15,392 nucleotides of DNA from Hirudo medicinalis (Eukaryota; Annelida; Clitellata; Hirudinida; Hirudinidae), in the NCBI GenBank assembly GCA_011800805.1, contig MPNW01001205.1:1-15392 (forward strand), given 5' to 3'. The stretch's first letter is position 1. Every line of letters begins with the position of its first letter. Positions 1 through 8,454 of the stretch are shown here, one piece after another. The notes under the pieces are model-generated. The model was not told the origin of the DNA. It saw only the letters and a list, made by a program, of their open reading frames with translations, and made no database searches. Position numbers and translations under genes: made by a program.

Positions 1-2233
1 CTGGAAAACCTGGAAGGGTAAAGTTCACACAGAGATCTTCAAAGGAGCATCCATCACAAGTGATATTGAATATGGACTGATTTTGTTCTTCGATCGTCAA
101 AGAATTATTATTTCTTATATACCATTTTTCTCTCAAGACATCGACAAGACTTTCGACAAATTTAAAAATGGATGGCATTACGTCTTTGATGTCGACGAGC
201 GAAAGTTGTTGAGCATCAAGATTTTTCTTGAACAAGCATTTGTAGAAGGCATGTGAGAAGTTGATGTCTAATCTCTGGCAATCGGTGACAGCTTTTGCCA
301 TTACCACGCCTATAGTATTTAAGTAAGATTTTGCGATTGGATTACTCGAGTAATTTGGCAGTGGGAACAATCCCGACTGAGAATTTACGTAAGAAACGCC
401 ATCAATAAATTGTCCAGCCTCTCCCGACCATAGACCATGGCTAAATCTCAGGCAATCACGAGAGAATACTGAGAAGAACTCTTTACTCGACCCCATGATT
501 GCAGCAGGTTCTCCTTCAAATTGAAATCCCCATCTTTCATGAGATTTTTGGACAGCCAAATCCAAAATCTTGGTAAACTCGTTGAGTAGATTTTTCCTTG
601 GAATGACTATTGGCACAATTGGATTCGATTGGTAATTGAACGTTTGAAATATCTTCGTTCTCATCAGATGCTGACGTTGCTCCATCAATATCAGAAAAGG
701 ATATTTTGGGGTTAAATCACGAAGAAAAGACGGGATTATGTTGAAATGATTTGTTTCCTTGACCTTTGTTCTATTTATAACTTCCTTCAATACTTTACTG
801 TTGAAACAGCTGCTATCAATTAGCTTCTCTGTTGATAGGCTGCCAAACAAAATCCCCCAGTTTTCATTGACTTCATAGAGAATCGACAAAAGCCTCAAAG
901 CTCTTAGCAGCGGGTTGGTCTTCAGCTCCACTGGCGATTGCGACGACCCTAGTACTCTGTCGAAGGAGGCAGACCTGTACAACTCTAATATTATGTCCGT
1001 TGGACATTTGGGAACTGGAAGGTCCTCTAAGTCACAAAGGTCAGGTGTCATCACGAGGAAATCGGTGTCTATAATCAAAGCATCAGTGGTTTTAACGATA
1101 AATGTGACCAGATCGTTAAACTTTATAATTCCTTCTGTACTCGCAGTCAGTTTTCCCTTATGACGCGATATGTCTGGCAGATTGAGAACGTTTTTTACCA
1201 TTTCTCTGAGGTTATGGTATTTGGTGTTCAGGCTCATTTGTGTGGTCTTCCCATTGTCTATATCTGGCATAATACGATTTAAGGTGGAATTTATGGTTTC
1301 AATTCTAGGAATTAAGTTTCGCTCATCAATTTGAATATTAGAAATGGTATATTCACTCAGCCAAAATGTCGCCATGAAAAAAAACACATTAGAGATTGTT
1401 ATAAAGCGTTGGGTTCGAGGCCATGACAAAACGATTGATTTTTTAGCATTCAAAGTTTTGTTCATTCTTTCACTAATTAACCATCTCGAATAATTATAAA
1501 CCAACAAATTGGCAATTACAAAGCCTATGACTATGTTATCCTCATTAACAGGATTAGTGTCGATCAGATTCTTGGTGAACCCGATAAGTTCATTAATTTT
1601 CACCAAATTTGATAAAAAACCATTTGCAATGTAAATCATTTTTAACAATAGAATTTTGTAGGAGGTCGGGCAATATGGTGCCTGGCAGATTTTTAACAAC
1701 CTAGGAAAAACGAATTTAAGCGAATTCTCTCTTTCTTCCCTTGTTATTTGGATTGTACCTTTGCATAAAATTTCTTTACAATTGCTGGTGATGTCATGAT
1801 AACGTGGATCTTCAAGTGCTGGAAGGAATTCAGAAATAATGCCAAGCAGAATTGTGGATTCGATGGTTTCAGTCGAGGTATGCATGCCCATCTGCTTTTC
1901 AAACTCTCTTTTCAAAATGTCAGAAAGGATTACCATGATGCCCATTTGCACGAGTTTGCGCCTTGCCTCATCATAACGACGACAGATGACTTGCAGCATC
2001 TTCTTTGAATCCAATAACAGCTGAGCTTTTCCGCTCAGTTTATATCTTTCCAACATAAACATAATTGTATGAAGAATGTTATGCGAAAGTAAATGGTTAT
2101 CCGAATCCCATAATATCCCAGAGCATAGCATCCTTATGAGTTTTATCTCCAAGATAAAAGAATCACTCCAACCTCTAAATTTCTCTAAAGCCCATTTTAT
2201 GCCGCCTGGTGTTGGCTCTATTTCTTCGGCCAT
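1..2233 (-). CDS. TRIP12/UFD4-like HECT E3 ubiquitin ligase, partial (C terminus beyond left edge)
   Basis: Reading the minus strand from the ATG at 2233, the frame stays open for 744 codons to base 1. An in-frame TAA at 2257-2255 makes this the first Met; context is favourable (A at -3, G at +4). Residues ~1-290 are helical and resemble the ARM-like part of TRIP12. Residues ~445-520 match the conserved block before HECT (NENWGILFG, then FNSK and PSFLRDL). The HECT N-lobe starts near residue 570: GLWSGE, GLFPLP, a VVMAKAVTD helix, FYK, and DGCSFEDLCVNFTLPGFP at the edge. The family moves ubiquitin from E2 to a lysine through a cysteine in the C-lobe, which would lie ~200 residues outside the window. 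The gene has no intron here and is far shorter at the N terminus than TRIP12 (~2000 aa), so it may be a retrocopy or a lineage-specific paralogue (inference). Family assignment is firm; orthology is not. Confidence 0.88.
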   Translation of the reverse strand, partial: MAEEIEPTPGGIKWALEKFRGWSDSFILEIKLIRMLCSGILWDSDNHLLSHNILHTIMFMLERYKLSGKAQLLLDSKKMLQVICRRYDEARRKLVQMGIMVILSDILKREFEKQMGMHTSTETIESTILLGIISEFLPALEDPRYHDITSNCKEILCKGTIQITREERENSLKFVFPRLLKICQAPYCPTSYKILLLKMIYIANGFLSNLVKINELIGFTKNLIDTNPVNEDNIVIGFVIANLLVYNYSRWLISERMNKTLNAKKSIVLSWPRTQRFITISNVFFFMATFWLSEYTISNIQIDERNLIPRIETINSTLNRIMPDIDNGKTTQMSLNTKYHNLREMVKNVLNLPDISRHKGKLTASTEGIIKFNDLVTFIVKTTDALIIDTDFLVMTPDLCDLEDLPVPKCPTDIILELYRSASFDRVLGSSQSPVELKTNPLLRALRLLSILYEVNENWGILFGSLSTEKLIDSSCFNSKVLKEVINRTKVKETNHFNIIPSFLRDLTPKYPFLILMEQRQHLMRTKIFQTFNYQSNPIVPIVIPRKNLLNEFTKILDLAVQKSHERWGFQFEGEPAAIMGSSKEFFSVFSRDCLRFSHGLWSGEAGQFIDGVSYVNSQSGLFPLPNYSSNPIAKSYLNTIGVVMAKAVTDCQRLDINFSHAFYKCLFKKNLDAQQLSLVDIKDVMPSIFKFVESLVDVLREKWYIRNNNSLTIEEQNQSIFNITCDGCSFEDLCVNFTLPGFP

Positions 2234-2264
2234 TCTTGGCTTTTGGAGCTGTAGTTAGCGATGT

Positions 2265-2592
2265 TTAAAGAAAGTCCAGTATCTTTTGTCTCCTCCGAAA
2301 GATTGACTTTTTCAGCTTTCATACTTTGCGAATTAAAAGAAAGATCGATATTACTATTAACGTCACAAAATTTCAATTTTTAATTTCATAATTTTATTGC
2401 ATCGTTTCCATTTATATATTCAATTTAATCCCTCCATTATAAGATTTTATAACAAATCAAAAGATAATATTGCCAGAAGGACTTAAACTGCATTCCTATA
2501 CATTAATATGATTTAGACGAACAATTTCAAGAAATAATATTTATTTTAGATCGATCGAAACAGGTAAACAAAGTTATATTCTAAAATCGTTC
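2265..2592. repeat. Duplicated 5' flank of the HECT gene, copy A
   Basis: This stretch just upstream of the ligase ATG aligns with 4081-4767. Shared runs include a TTAA followed by ..CAGTAT.TTTTGTCT, then TTTAATTTCATAATTTTATTG, and TTAGACGAACAATTTCA. Copy A is uninterrupted and probably holds the proximal promoter of the ligase gene (inference). At 2590-2592 it joins the internal HECT-gene copy, marking the tandem-duplication junction. Confidence 0.8.
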
Positions 2593-3400
2593 TAGGAATT
2601 AAGTTTTGCTCATCGATTTGAAGTTTAGAGATGGTTTCGCCGTGAAATAAAAGACCTCTGAATTTATTTCAAACCCTCCTTCTTCAGCCCGTGACAAAAA
2701 AAATTGATCTTTAAGCTTTTAAAATCTTGTTCACTCATTCACTAATTAAACATCTTGAATATTGATAAATCATCATTCTGACAATTGTAAAATCTATGAA
2801 TTGGATTCATTCCCATCAGATTCTTCAGATTCAGATCAGATTCTGTAGTTGAGATGTTCCCCAATGTTCACCAGATGTGATAAATCTTCACAGGCATTGC
2901 AAATTGTTTTTAGCATTAGAATTTTGTAGGAGGTCGGGCAATGTGTTGTCTGGCAGATTTTGAACAACTTTGAATAAACGATTTCAAACCAAGTCTCAAT
3001 TTCTTTGTTGCTTGTATCTAATTGGCTCGGACCTTTGCATAAAATTTCGTTGGAGTTGCTGGTGATGTCATAATATGGATCATCAATAGCTGGAAAGAAT
3101 TCAGAAATAATGAGAGGCAGAGTTATGGATTCGTTGATTTCAGTCCAGGCATGCATGCTCCTCTGCTTTTCATCCTCTCTTGTCATACTGTCAGAAAGGA
3201 TTACCATGACGCCCATTTGCACAAGTTTTTGCCTTGCCGCATGATAGCGACGACAGGTCGAGAGGATATATAAAAGCATAGTTTTCACAGAACATTTATT
3301 CCAACAGTGCCAACTAACAATATTTATAAACATGGAACTGCTGTAAAGAATGATGCTACACTCAATATCAGAGTTCTCGTCAGAACTGCCACTAGAGCTG
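2583..3400 (-). pseudogene. Partial tandem copy of the HECT-ligase gene (ARM-like segment only), broken
   Basis: The minus strand at 3333-2836 reads a 165-codon frame whose central part aligns with residues ~80-220 of the neighbouring ligase: CRRY..AR.KLVQMG.MVILSD, IISEF.PA..DP.Y.DITSN, NEILCKG, KICQ...CPTSYKIL.LK. After the stop at 2836 the similarity goes on in other frames with several stops: YSR.LISE near 2730, then QIDEQNLIPR near 2600, and ends at 2590-2592. The upstream edge is near 3400, where similarity to the parent N terminus is lost. The HECT domain is wholly absent, so it cannot be a ligase. The 3333-2836 frame is open despite much amino-acid change, so a residual product cannot be excluded. 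No start codon precedes the Met at 3333. Confidence 0.8.
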
Positions 3401-4084
3401 TTATCACCAGACTGATAATTTTCTGAGATGTGATCTTCACAATCAGAATCAGGATCATTATGACATGAAACAATGCCATCTGCTGACTCAATTTCGTCAT
3501 TTTCCTCTTAATCGAATATAATAATTTTAAAAACTGCTTGTGCCAAATTGAATGAACGTCTCGCCGTAAGGTTTATATTTGTTATTTAAAATTCTAGATA
3601 GTTAAAATATCGAGAAATGAAATTGTAATATTGTTACAAATTTTAACTCGTTATAACTCGGTCGCAATTAGTCTAAAGTTAAAGAATGTTTTATGTATAT
3701 GTGAAATTTATGTTTGTAAATAAACGCTGGTGTCAGAAGTGGGATTTTCCAGTATATTATATTTTTTATGTTATGTATGTCATATGCTATAATAACATGT
3801 TATATGTTACGTCATATGTAATGTTGTAATTGCTACAAAAAGAAATTAACGTATATGAAAAAGACTGTCCGTAATTTTATTGCCTAACGGGGCCATGACT
3901 TTTGAACTTTCGTGCAAAAGAGGCTTTTCACCCTCATAAAAAAATATTTACATGCTGTTATCGCACATATGTTGAAGATAATTCTCACAAAAATTCATGA
4001 CAAAATCTCATAAAGAGATTCTAAGATTTCAAAAAAGGAAACTTTGGGGTACACTTGTACCCCCCTTAGGCGTCCAAGGGTTAA
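3340..4084 (-). mobile_element. piggyBac-like DNA transposon remnant, 5' terminus plus acidic N-terminal coding piece
   Basis: TTAA at 4081-4084 is followed on the minus strand by a terminus beginning CCCTTGGACGCC, as in piggyBac elements (CCC.. ends at TTAA targets). The homologous flank of copy A carries the same TTAA at 2265-2268 with no insert, so this is the edge of an insertion. A perfect 8-bp stem (GGGGTACA/TGTACCCC) lies just inside, at 4046-4063. At ~3510-3360 the minus strand encodes a Ser/Asp/Glu-rich stretch (NDEIESAD, DSDCEDHISE, SSGSSDENSD) typical of piggyBac transposase N termini. The rest of the transposase and the other terminus are missing. The family is inferred, since no catalytic DDD region is present. 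Confidence 0.55.
3540..3746 (+). mobile_element. LTR-retrotransposon end with tRNA-Leu primer-binding site
   Basis: Bases 3728-3746 (TGGTGTCAGAAGTGGGATT) are the exact complement of the 3' end of tRNA-Leu including CCA, the primer-binding site of many Ty3/gypsy elements. An AATAAA at 3719-3724 directly before it fits the R/U5 part of an LTR, so the LTR would occupy roughly 3540-3727. The left LTR boundary is not resolved and no gag or pol is seen. It appears nested inside the piggyBac-like remnant. Confidence 0.55.
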
Positions 4085-4767
4085 AAAAAATGCAGTATAT
4101 TTTGTCTCGTCTGACTAACTTCAATGACTGACCTTTTCAACTTTCATTCTTTCCGAATTACAAAGAAGATCGAAAGTACTATTTATATGCAGTTAATAAA
4201 ATTTTAATATTTAATTTCATAATTTTATTGGATCGGTTTCCATTTCCATAATTAGTTTAACTTCTCAATTAAACGATTTTTCAACTTTAATTTAGTTTTT
4301 TTAAGCCTAAAAATACTGAAACAAAATTTCATGCTGAAAATGTATTTAGTAAAAATGAACTAAATTTAACCATGATTATTGTATTGTATTTAGCCGATAT
4401 TTTGAGTGCCTTTTGTATCCGAATGGGATGTGAAGGCACTTTTTAATCGACCTACCATTTATATAGTGCCCCTACCCGAGGGCGCTCCCTGGCGGTGCAG
4501 GCTGGGTTGCGAACACGACACATTAGACTGTTGCCATTACGACCGCATGCAGGAACGCAACCCATTCGGCCAACCTGCACGCCAAAAAGAAAAGAAAGAT
4601 TAAAGAACAATTTTGACATAAACATAAAATTAATAACGCCAGATTGACTGAGTGCATATTTATAAATTAAGGTGACTTAGACGAACAATTTCATCAAGTG
4701 CTATTTATTTAAAAGTGATCATCATTGGTGAATAAACAAACTAATCGCTCAAAATTGTTCACTGCAA
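4081..4767. repeat. Duplicated 5' flank of the HECT gene, copy B, with ~320-bp insertion
   Basis: Similarity to 2265-2592 begins exactly at the TTAA at 4081 and runs to ~4285, then resumes at ~4608 and ends near 4767. The 4290-4607 block is absent from copy A and so is an insertion. An ATG-initiated frame of 65 codons inside it (4406-4603) matches nothing recognised. Confidence 0.75.
4491..4583. repeat. GC-rich imperfect hairpin in the copy-B insertion
   Basis: GTGCAGG (4495-4501) and GGGTTGCG (4504-4511) pair perfectly with CGCAACCC (4556-4563) and CCTGCAC (4574-4580), and the outer GGCG/GCC extends the stem. The loop is ~44 nt. The patch is conspicuously GC-rich inside very AT-rich DNA. 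Confidence 0.6.
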
Positions 4768-4806
4768 TTCCACATGCAAATTGGGCACAATTATCGGAAT
4801 TATCGA

Positions 4807-4854
4807 AATAATAATTAATAATAATAATAATAATAGTATAATAACAACAACAAC

Positions 4855-4887
<33 letters not shown>

Positions 4888-4888
4888 T
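4807..4888. repeat. (AAT)n microsatellite
   Basis: Imperfect AAT/AAC trinucleotide tract interrupted by ACAACAACAAC. It directly borders the inverted repeat at 4880-5055. Confidence 0.9.
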
Positions 4889-5055
4889 ACTTAACCGAAT
4901 AAATAAATTCTTAACAGACTAATAATCAGGTGACATGTCATCAATTTAGTGAAATGGACTAGTACCGGAGGTCTGGTAAGCATACTGAAATTGTACTACG
5001 ACCTAACAGCCGGTATTGATTATTGGTTGATTTATTTATTCGTTTAATTATATCT
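4880..5055. repeat. Inverted-repeat element, MITE-like
   Basis: CGAATAAATAAAT at 4896-4908 is the perfect inverse of ATTTATTTATTCG at 5030-5042. AATAATCA (4921-4928) pairs with TGATTATT (5017-5024), and the outer ATAATTA.. flanks are also inverse. The arms enclose ~90 bp without a reading frame. Confidence 0.5.
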
Positions 5056-6230
5056 TGTGGAAATAAATATTAACTTTTATAGTACACGGTTAAGAAGTAT
5101 CGCAACAATCGATGTCACATAATAAGTGTTAAAGATTTTTCAAACCAGTGCCTTCAAAGAGTGCGATGACAAAATAATTTTATTACAGAGTCGTAATTTC
5201 TGTAATAATGTAATGTTACCTGAAACAAACAATCAACTTAGCTCCTCTAACTAAGTGCATTGTGCATCTTTTGACTCCCCTCCCAGCTACGTTTTATAAA
5301 GAAACTATAACTTTTACTCGCCCTCGCAACGACAACAACTTCATTGTTCAATTAATTTGTTGCATTTTTATTACCACTTTTACTACACTAAATCATGTCA
5401 CCTTAAAATGCTAAACCAATGGAACTAAAGTGGGCGATGGACATCACCGGAGTTTTGAAACGTAGTTCAGTTGGTTCATGCCGAGAGCATGGTAAAGCGA
5501 AATTTTAGTTGTATCTAAATGTCGTGTTCTTCCTTGGAAATTATTAATAAATTATGGGGTTTTTAACTTTAATAAACCTGTTTTCAATTGAGATCTCCCT
5601 CAATTTTCTCTCTAATGTGGTTCAATAATTTTGATGGAATTCAAGGAAAAGATACTTTCAATATAGTTTTAATCTCTGTTTTACTTGCAACATTTTCCAT
5701 CAGATAATTTGAATGACTTGAAATTGGTCACGGTGAGTTGTATTTTCTGACCATCTGAACTCCTGTCGCTAATGACTCGTTTAGTCTGTTATCATAATTC
5801 TTAATTTCATTTTGATTATAATATATTCGACGAATATTTATTCCAAAATCATTTTTAAGGAAATAAAATGTGAAAATATATAGTTATAATTTTAAAATTA
5901 TTACCTCAAATCGTCAAGTTTTGAATAACTGATTAACTCATCGCAAAAACATACAGCTTCTTTAAATGCCGTAACCCAGTGGTTGTACGCATAACATATT
6001 CGTAAAAATAATGGATCAAAGGAAAGATGAAAGCTGACCCCGTTACAGTGCGACCCTTATGTAACAACCCCCGTTACAACTTTCTTTAGAGGTTTTGCAA
6101 CTCAATTTTTCAACAATTTCATCGGGCCTCGTGAAATTCTTGATCAAAGAGACCCAGAAAGTAACATCATTGTGTAAAGCCCAAAAATCATGTTCTACAT
6201 GACGATAACCCAAAAATGATGCAAAATAGT
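5056..6230. other. Intergenic stretch upstream of homeobox gene 1
   Basis: No coding frame with recognisable similarity is visible on either strand; the DNA is AT-rich with frequent stops. The only structure noted is a pair of CCCCGTTACA direct repeats at 6038-6047 and 6069-6078 with an inverted TGTAAC between them. It may hold regulatory DNA of the downstream homeobox gene (inference). Confidence 0.5.
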
Positions 6231-6233
6231 AGG

Positions 6234-6242
6234 GTATTTAAA
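6234..6242 (+). promoter_or_regulatory. Possible TATA box of homeobox gene 1
   Basis: GTATTTAAAG lies about 55 bp before the ATG at 6293. Spacing suits a start site near 6265 and a short 5' UTR. Assignment is by motif only. Confidence 0.4.
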
Positions 6243-6292
6243 GTCGAATTTGGTTGAACTCTGCTCATTTCACACTTAACCAAGCAACCGGA

Positions 6293-7077
6293 ATGTATTC
6301 CGCGAAAACCGCAGGAAGAGAGGGAGAAGGTATTGCAATATTTGGATCATGAGATTTATTTTATCACTTGACTGTAATTTGTATTGGTTTAGTTGTATTT
6401 CGTTAATATTTTAATTTTTATTTTTAGCCTACTATTGCTATAGCATTGCAAGTGACGGCGTTATTCAGCTGGTGCCATGCATTATTTACAACTCCTCGCC
6501 GACATTAGGAGCAGCACCCACTCCATTTACCCAGGCACAAGATGGTTTTATGGAAAGTCAGAGGTCACCTTACGCTTGGACGCTTGTGAATGATGTCCCT
6601 TATTTGCTGAACAATACTGTCGGATATTCAGCAAGCGAATCGGAGAACAACATGAGCATTATCAGCAGCAGTGGCTCCGATGCAAGCGTTCAGCTGAGTG
6701 ACCGCAACTTCGCGTTCGATCACCGCCAGTCTCAATGTCACCAGGCCAATAAAAGAAAGCGTAAGAAACGTACGTCGAAATAAATATGAAATACACTTTT
6801 CTCACATATTCAAAAATTAAGACTAATTCTCCGTTGAAATTTCCTGACTGCAGATAGCATAAGAACGGATGACTTCTACAGAGTCCCATACACCGAATAT
6901 CAAAAGCAAATCCTTGAACAATCTTACTCAGAGGAAGGATATCTGAAAGCCTCGTCTAAGCTAGAATTAGCTAGGAAAACAAATCTAGATCCTAAACAGA
7001 TAAAGAATTGGTTCCAAAACAGGAGAGCCAAAGACGTAAAGAAAGGAATTGTACCGCCAAAACCTAAACCCATTTGA
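6293..7077 (+). CDS. Divergent Caudal/Cdx-like homeobox protein 1 (three exons)
   Basis: Exons 6293-6329, 6428-6760 and 6854-7077 join in phase through GT-AG introns of 98 and 93 bp to give ~197 residues ending in TGA. Exon 2 opens with YYCYSIASDG and carries SPYAWTLVND, a tryptophan motif where Hox/Cdx proteins keep the hexapeptide that binds PBC partners. A basic KRKRKK stretch is encoded at the end of exon 2. Exon 3 holds a standard 60-residue homeodomain: R5, FYRVPYTEYQ, L16, Y20, L26, L40, and WFQNRRAKD with Q50 and N51. YRV.YT and NRRAK favour Cdx; VPYT and TNL also recall posterior Hox. Position 47 is Asn rather than the usual Ile/Val. It should be a nuclear DNA-binding transcription factor. 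It is very short for Cdx, and the Cdx intron that splits the homeobox in vertebrates is absent. Confidence 0.82.
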
Positions 7078-7115
7078 TTTCGTCCTTCTCAAATTTCAAA
7101 AATTGTACAGTATAA

Positions 7116-7150
7116 TGTAAATAATGTGTAAATAATGTGTAAATAATGTG
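7116..7150 (+). promoter_or_regulatory. Three tandem PUF/Pumilio-type sites in 3' UTR
   Basis: TGTAAATA, which fits the PUF recognition element UGUANAUA, occurs at 7116-7123, 7127-7134 and 7138-7145 in an 11-bp tandem repeat, with a partial fourth unit after it. They lie between the stop codon (7077) and the AATAAA (7159-7164), so they would be in the mature mRNA. Confidence 0.55.
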
Positions 7151-7158
7151 TAATATTC

Positions 7159-7164
7159 AATAAA
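7159..7164 (+). terminator. Polyadenylation signal of homeobox gene 1
   Basis: AATAAA 82 bp after the TGA stop; canonical hexamer and position. Confidence 0.75.
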
Positions 7165-7980
7165 ACACGGTTGTATATGTTTGTTAACTTATGAGTCTCT
7201 AATGATGTCATCCACAAAAACTTCAAATTTGGCTTTTACGCTGATCATTCCAAGGGGGCGACTCTAAATTCAGCAATTGCCGATAAATCGAATTGCGATA
7301 CATTCAAACATTCTATCGGCCGTCTTGTGCAATTTTCTTTTTCGGTGAGGAAAGTGCGTTGGTCTGTCTAACCAAGTGACAAACGAAAGTGTTAGCCTTA
7401 GTTCAAATACAATTTTTCAGATTTTCTTTCGCTGCCTGGAGGAGAATTAGGACAGTTTAGGTGGATACTGATGACGATAATACTAATTAACCATAATTAT
7501 TAACATTAAAACTACTGAATAATGCATGACAAGGACCAGATGAGGTTTTCAAAGCAATTGTCGTTTTTGAGATCCTCTTCATCAGCTTTTTCTGAAATGT
7601 CACTGTCACGGTGGCTTATTGCCATATTCGACGATACTTTTATTTTTTAGATATTCCAACTTCTTTTTCTAAGTCGTTATTTTCTGTGACATTAATGTAT
7701 TACTTGTTCACATGTGATTTTTCTGCATGTCAACGTTCATCAAGTTTTTAGAGTTTCATAAATGAATTTTTTTATAAAATAAGTTTTTTAACTGTTTTTA
7801 AAGATCCATTTATAGATCAAGCGATTTTAATTCTGGATTCCCAGGAAGGGCAAATCGTTGAAATTTGAAATTCATTTGAGAGCAATTAAATTACAATAAA
7901 ATAAAAAAAAAATCGATATCTGCAGGCATGTTGGTGCTGTTTTATTAACGCACGTAGCACAGCTAGATGATTAGGATGGT
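7165..7980. other. Intergenic stretch between homeobox gene 1 and the tRNA-like unit
   Basis: No supported reading frame, repeat or RNA seen apart from the A10 run at 7903-7912, treated below as a minus-strand Pol III terminator. Confidence 0.5.
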
Positions 7981-7982
7981 GC

Positions 7983-8054
7983 TCCCGCAAACAGGATTCG
8001 AACCCGTGTTGTCATCGTGAGAGGCAGAAGTCTCAACCACTAGACCTTGCGGGA
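7983..8054 (-). tRNA. tRNA-Glu(CTC)-like sequence, probably a pseudogene or Pol III-derived element
   Basis: On the minus strand the A box AGGTCTAGTGG (8047-8037) and a perfect B box GGTTCGAATCC (8004-7994) are present. CCCGCAA pairs with TTGCGGG (7 bp), the D stem is GTCT/AGAC and the T stem ACGGG/CCTGT. The anticodon loop would read CTC (8021-8019), i.e. Glu. The anticodon stem pairs in only about 3 of 5 positions, and the acceptor register is off by one base relative to a normal tRNA-Glu, so it is probably not a working tRNA. A run of ten T's 70 bp downstream (7912-7903) could end a ~150-nt Pol III transcript. A SINE head is an alternative. Confidence 0.6.
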
Positions 8055-8056
8055 AC

Positions 8057-8454
8057 ACGTATCCGCAGAAAAACTCCGAAGCTACTTTATAGTTAAGATT
8101 TACAATTTTATTAAGGTTAACAAGAACACCATTGAGCTATCACGCCTTGTCGAGATTATGTAACAGCAGATTTTTAAAACTGTAATATTGCAAAATAAAC
8201 CACAGTCGATTACTTTGATGAAAGCAAAAGATCAAAGAGACTCCCTAACATACAAGCTGACATCACTTCCTTTAAAGTTGTCCAATTTCGATCCACGAAT
8301 GTCATCATTTGGAAATAAACAACTTTTGAAGATTTTGCAATAACTTTGAAAAATATTTTAAAAACACCGTAAGAAATTATGAAATAGCATATTTTTGATG
8401 GGTACATAAGTCAGAGTTCACAGTTCACCCCGACGTAGTTCACAGCCTGCGAGG
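8057..8454. other. Upstream region of homeobox gene 2
   Basis: Non-coding; a minus-strand frame at 8407-8210 has no recognisable content. No clear TATA box. This interval probably contains the promoter of the second homeobox gene (inference). Confidence 0.4.

Noticed and set aside
915..1163. Plus-strand open frame of 82 codons
   Set aside because: Lies antisense to the long HECT-ligase frame; a shadow, as are those at 1796-2008 and 2076-2258.
4406..4603. 65-codon plus-strand frame in a GC-rich patch
   Set aside because: No recognisable family; it falls on the inverted repeat in an insertion, so it is more likely non-coding.
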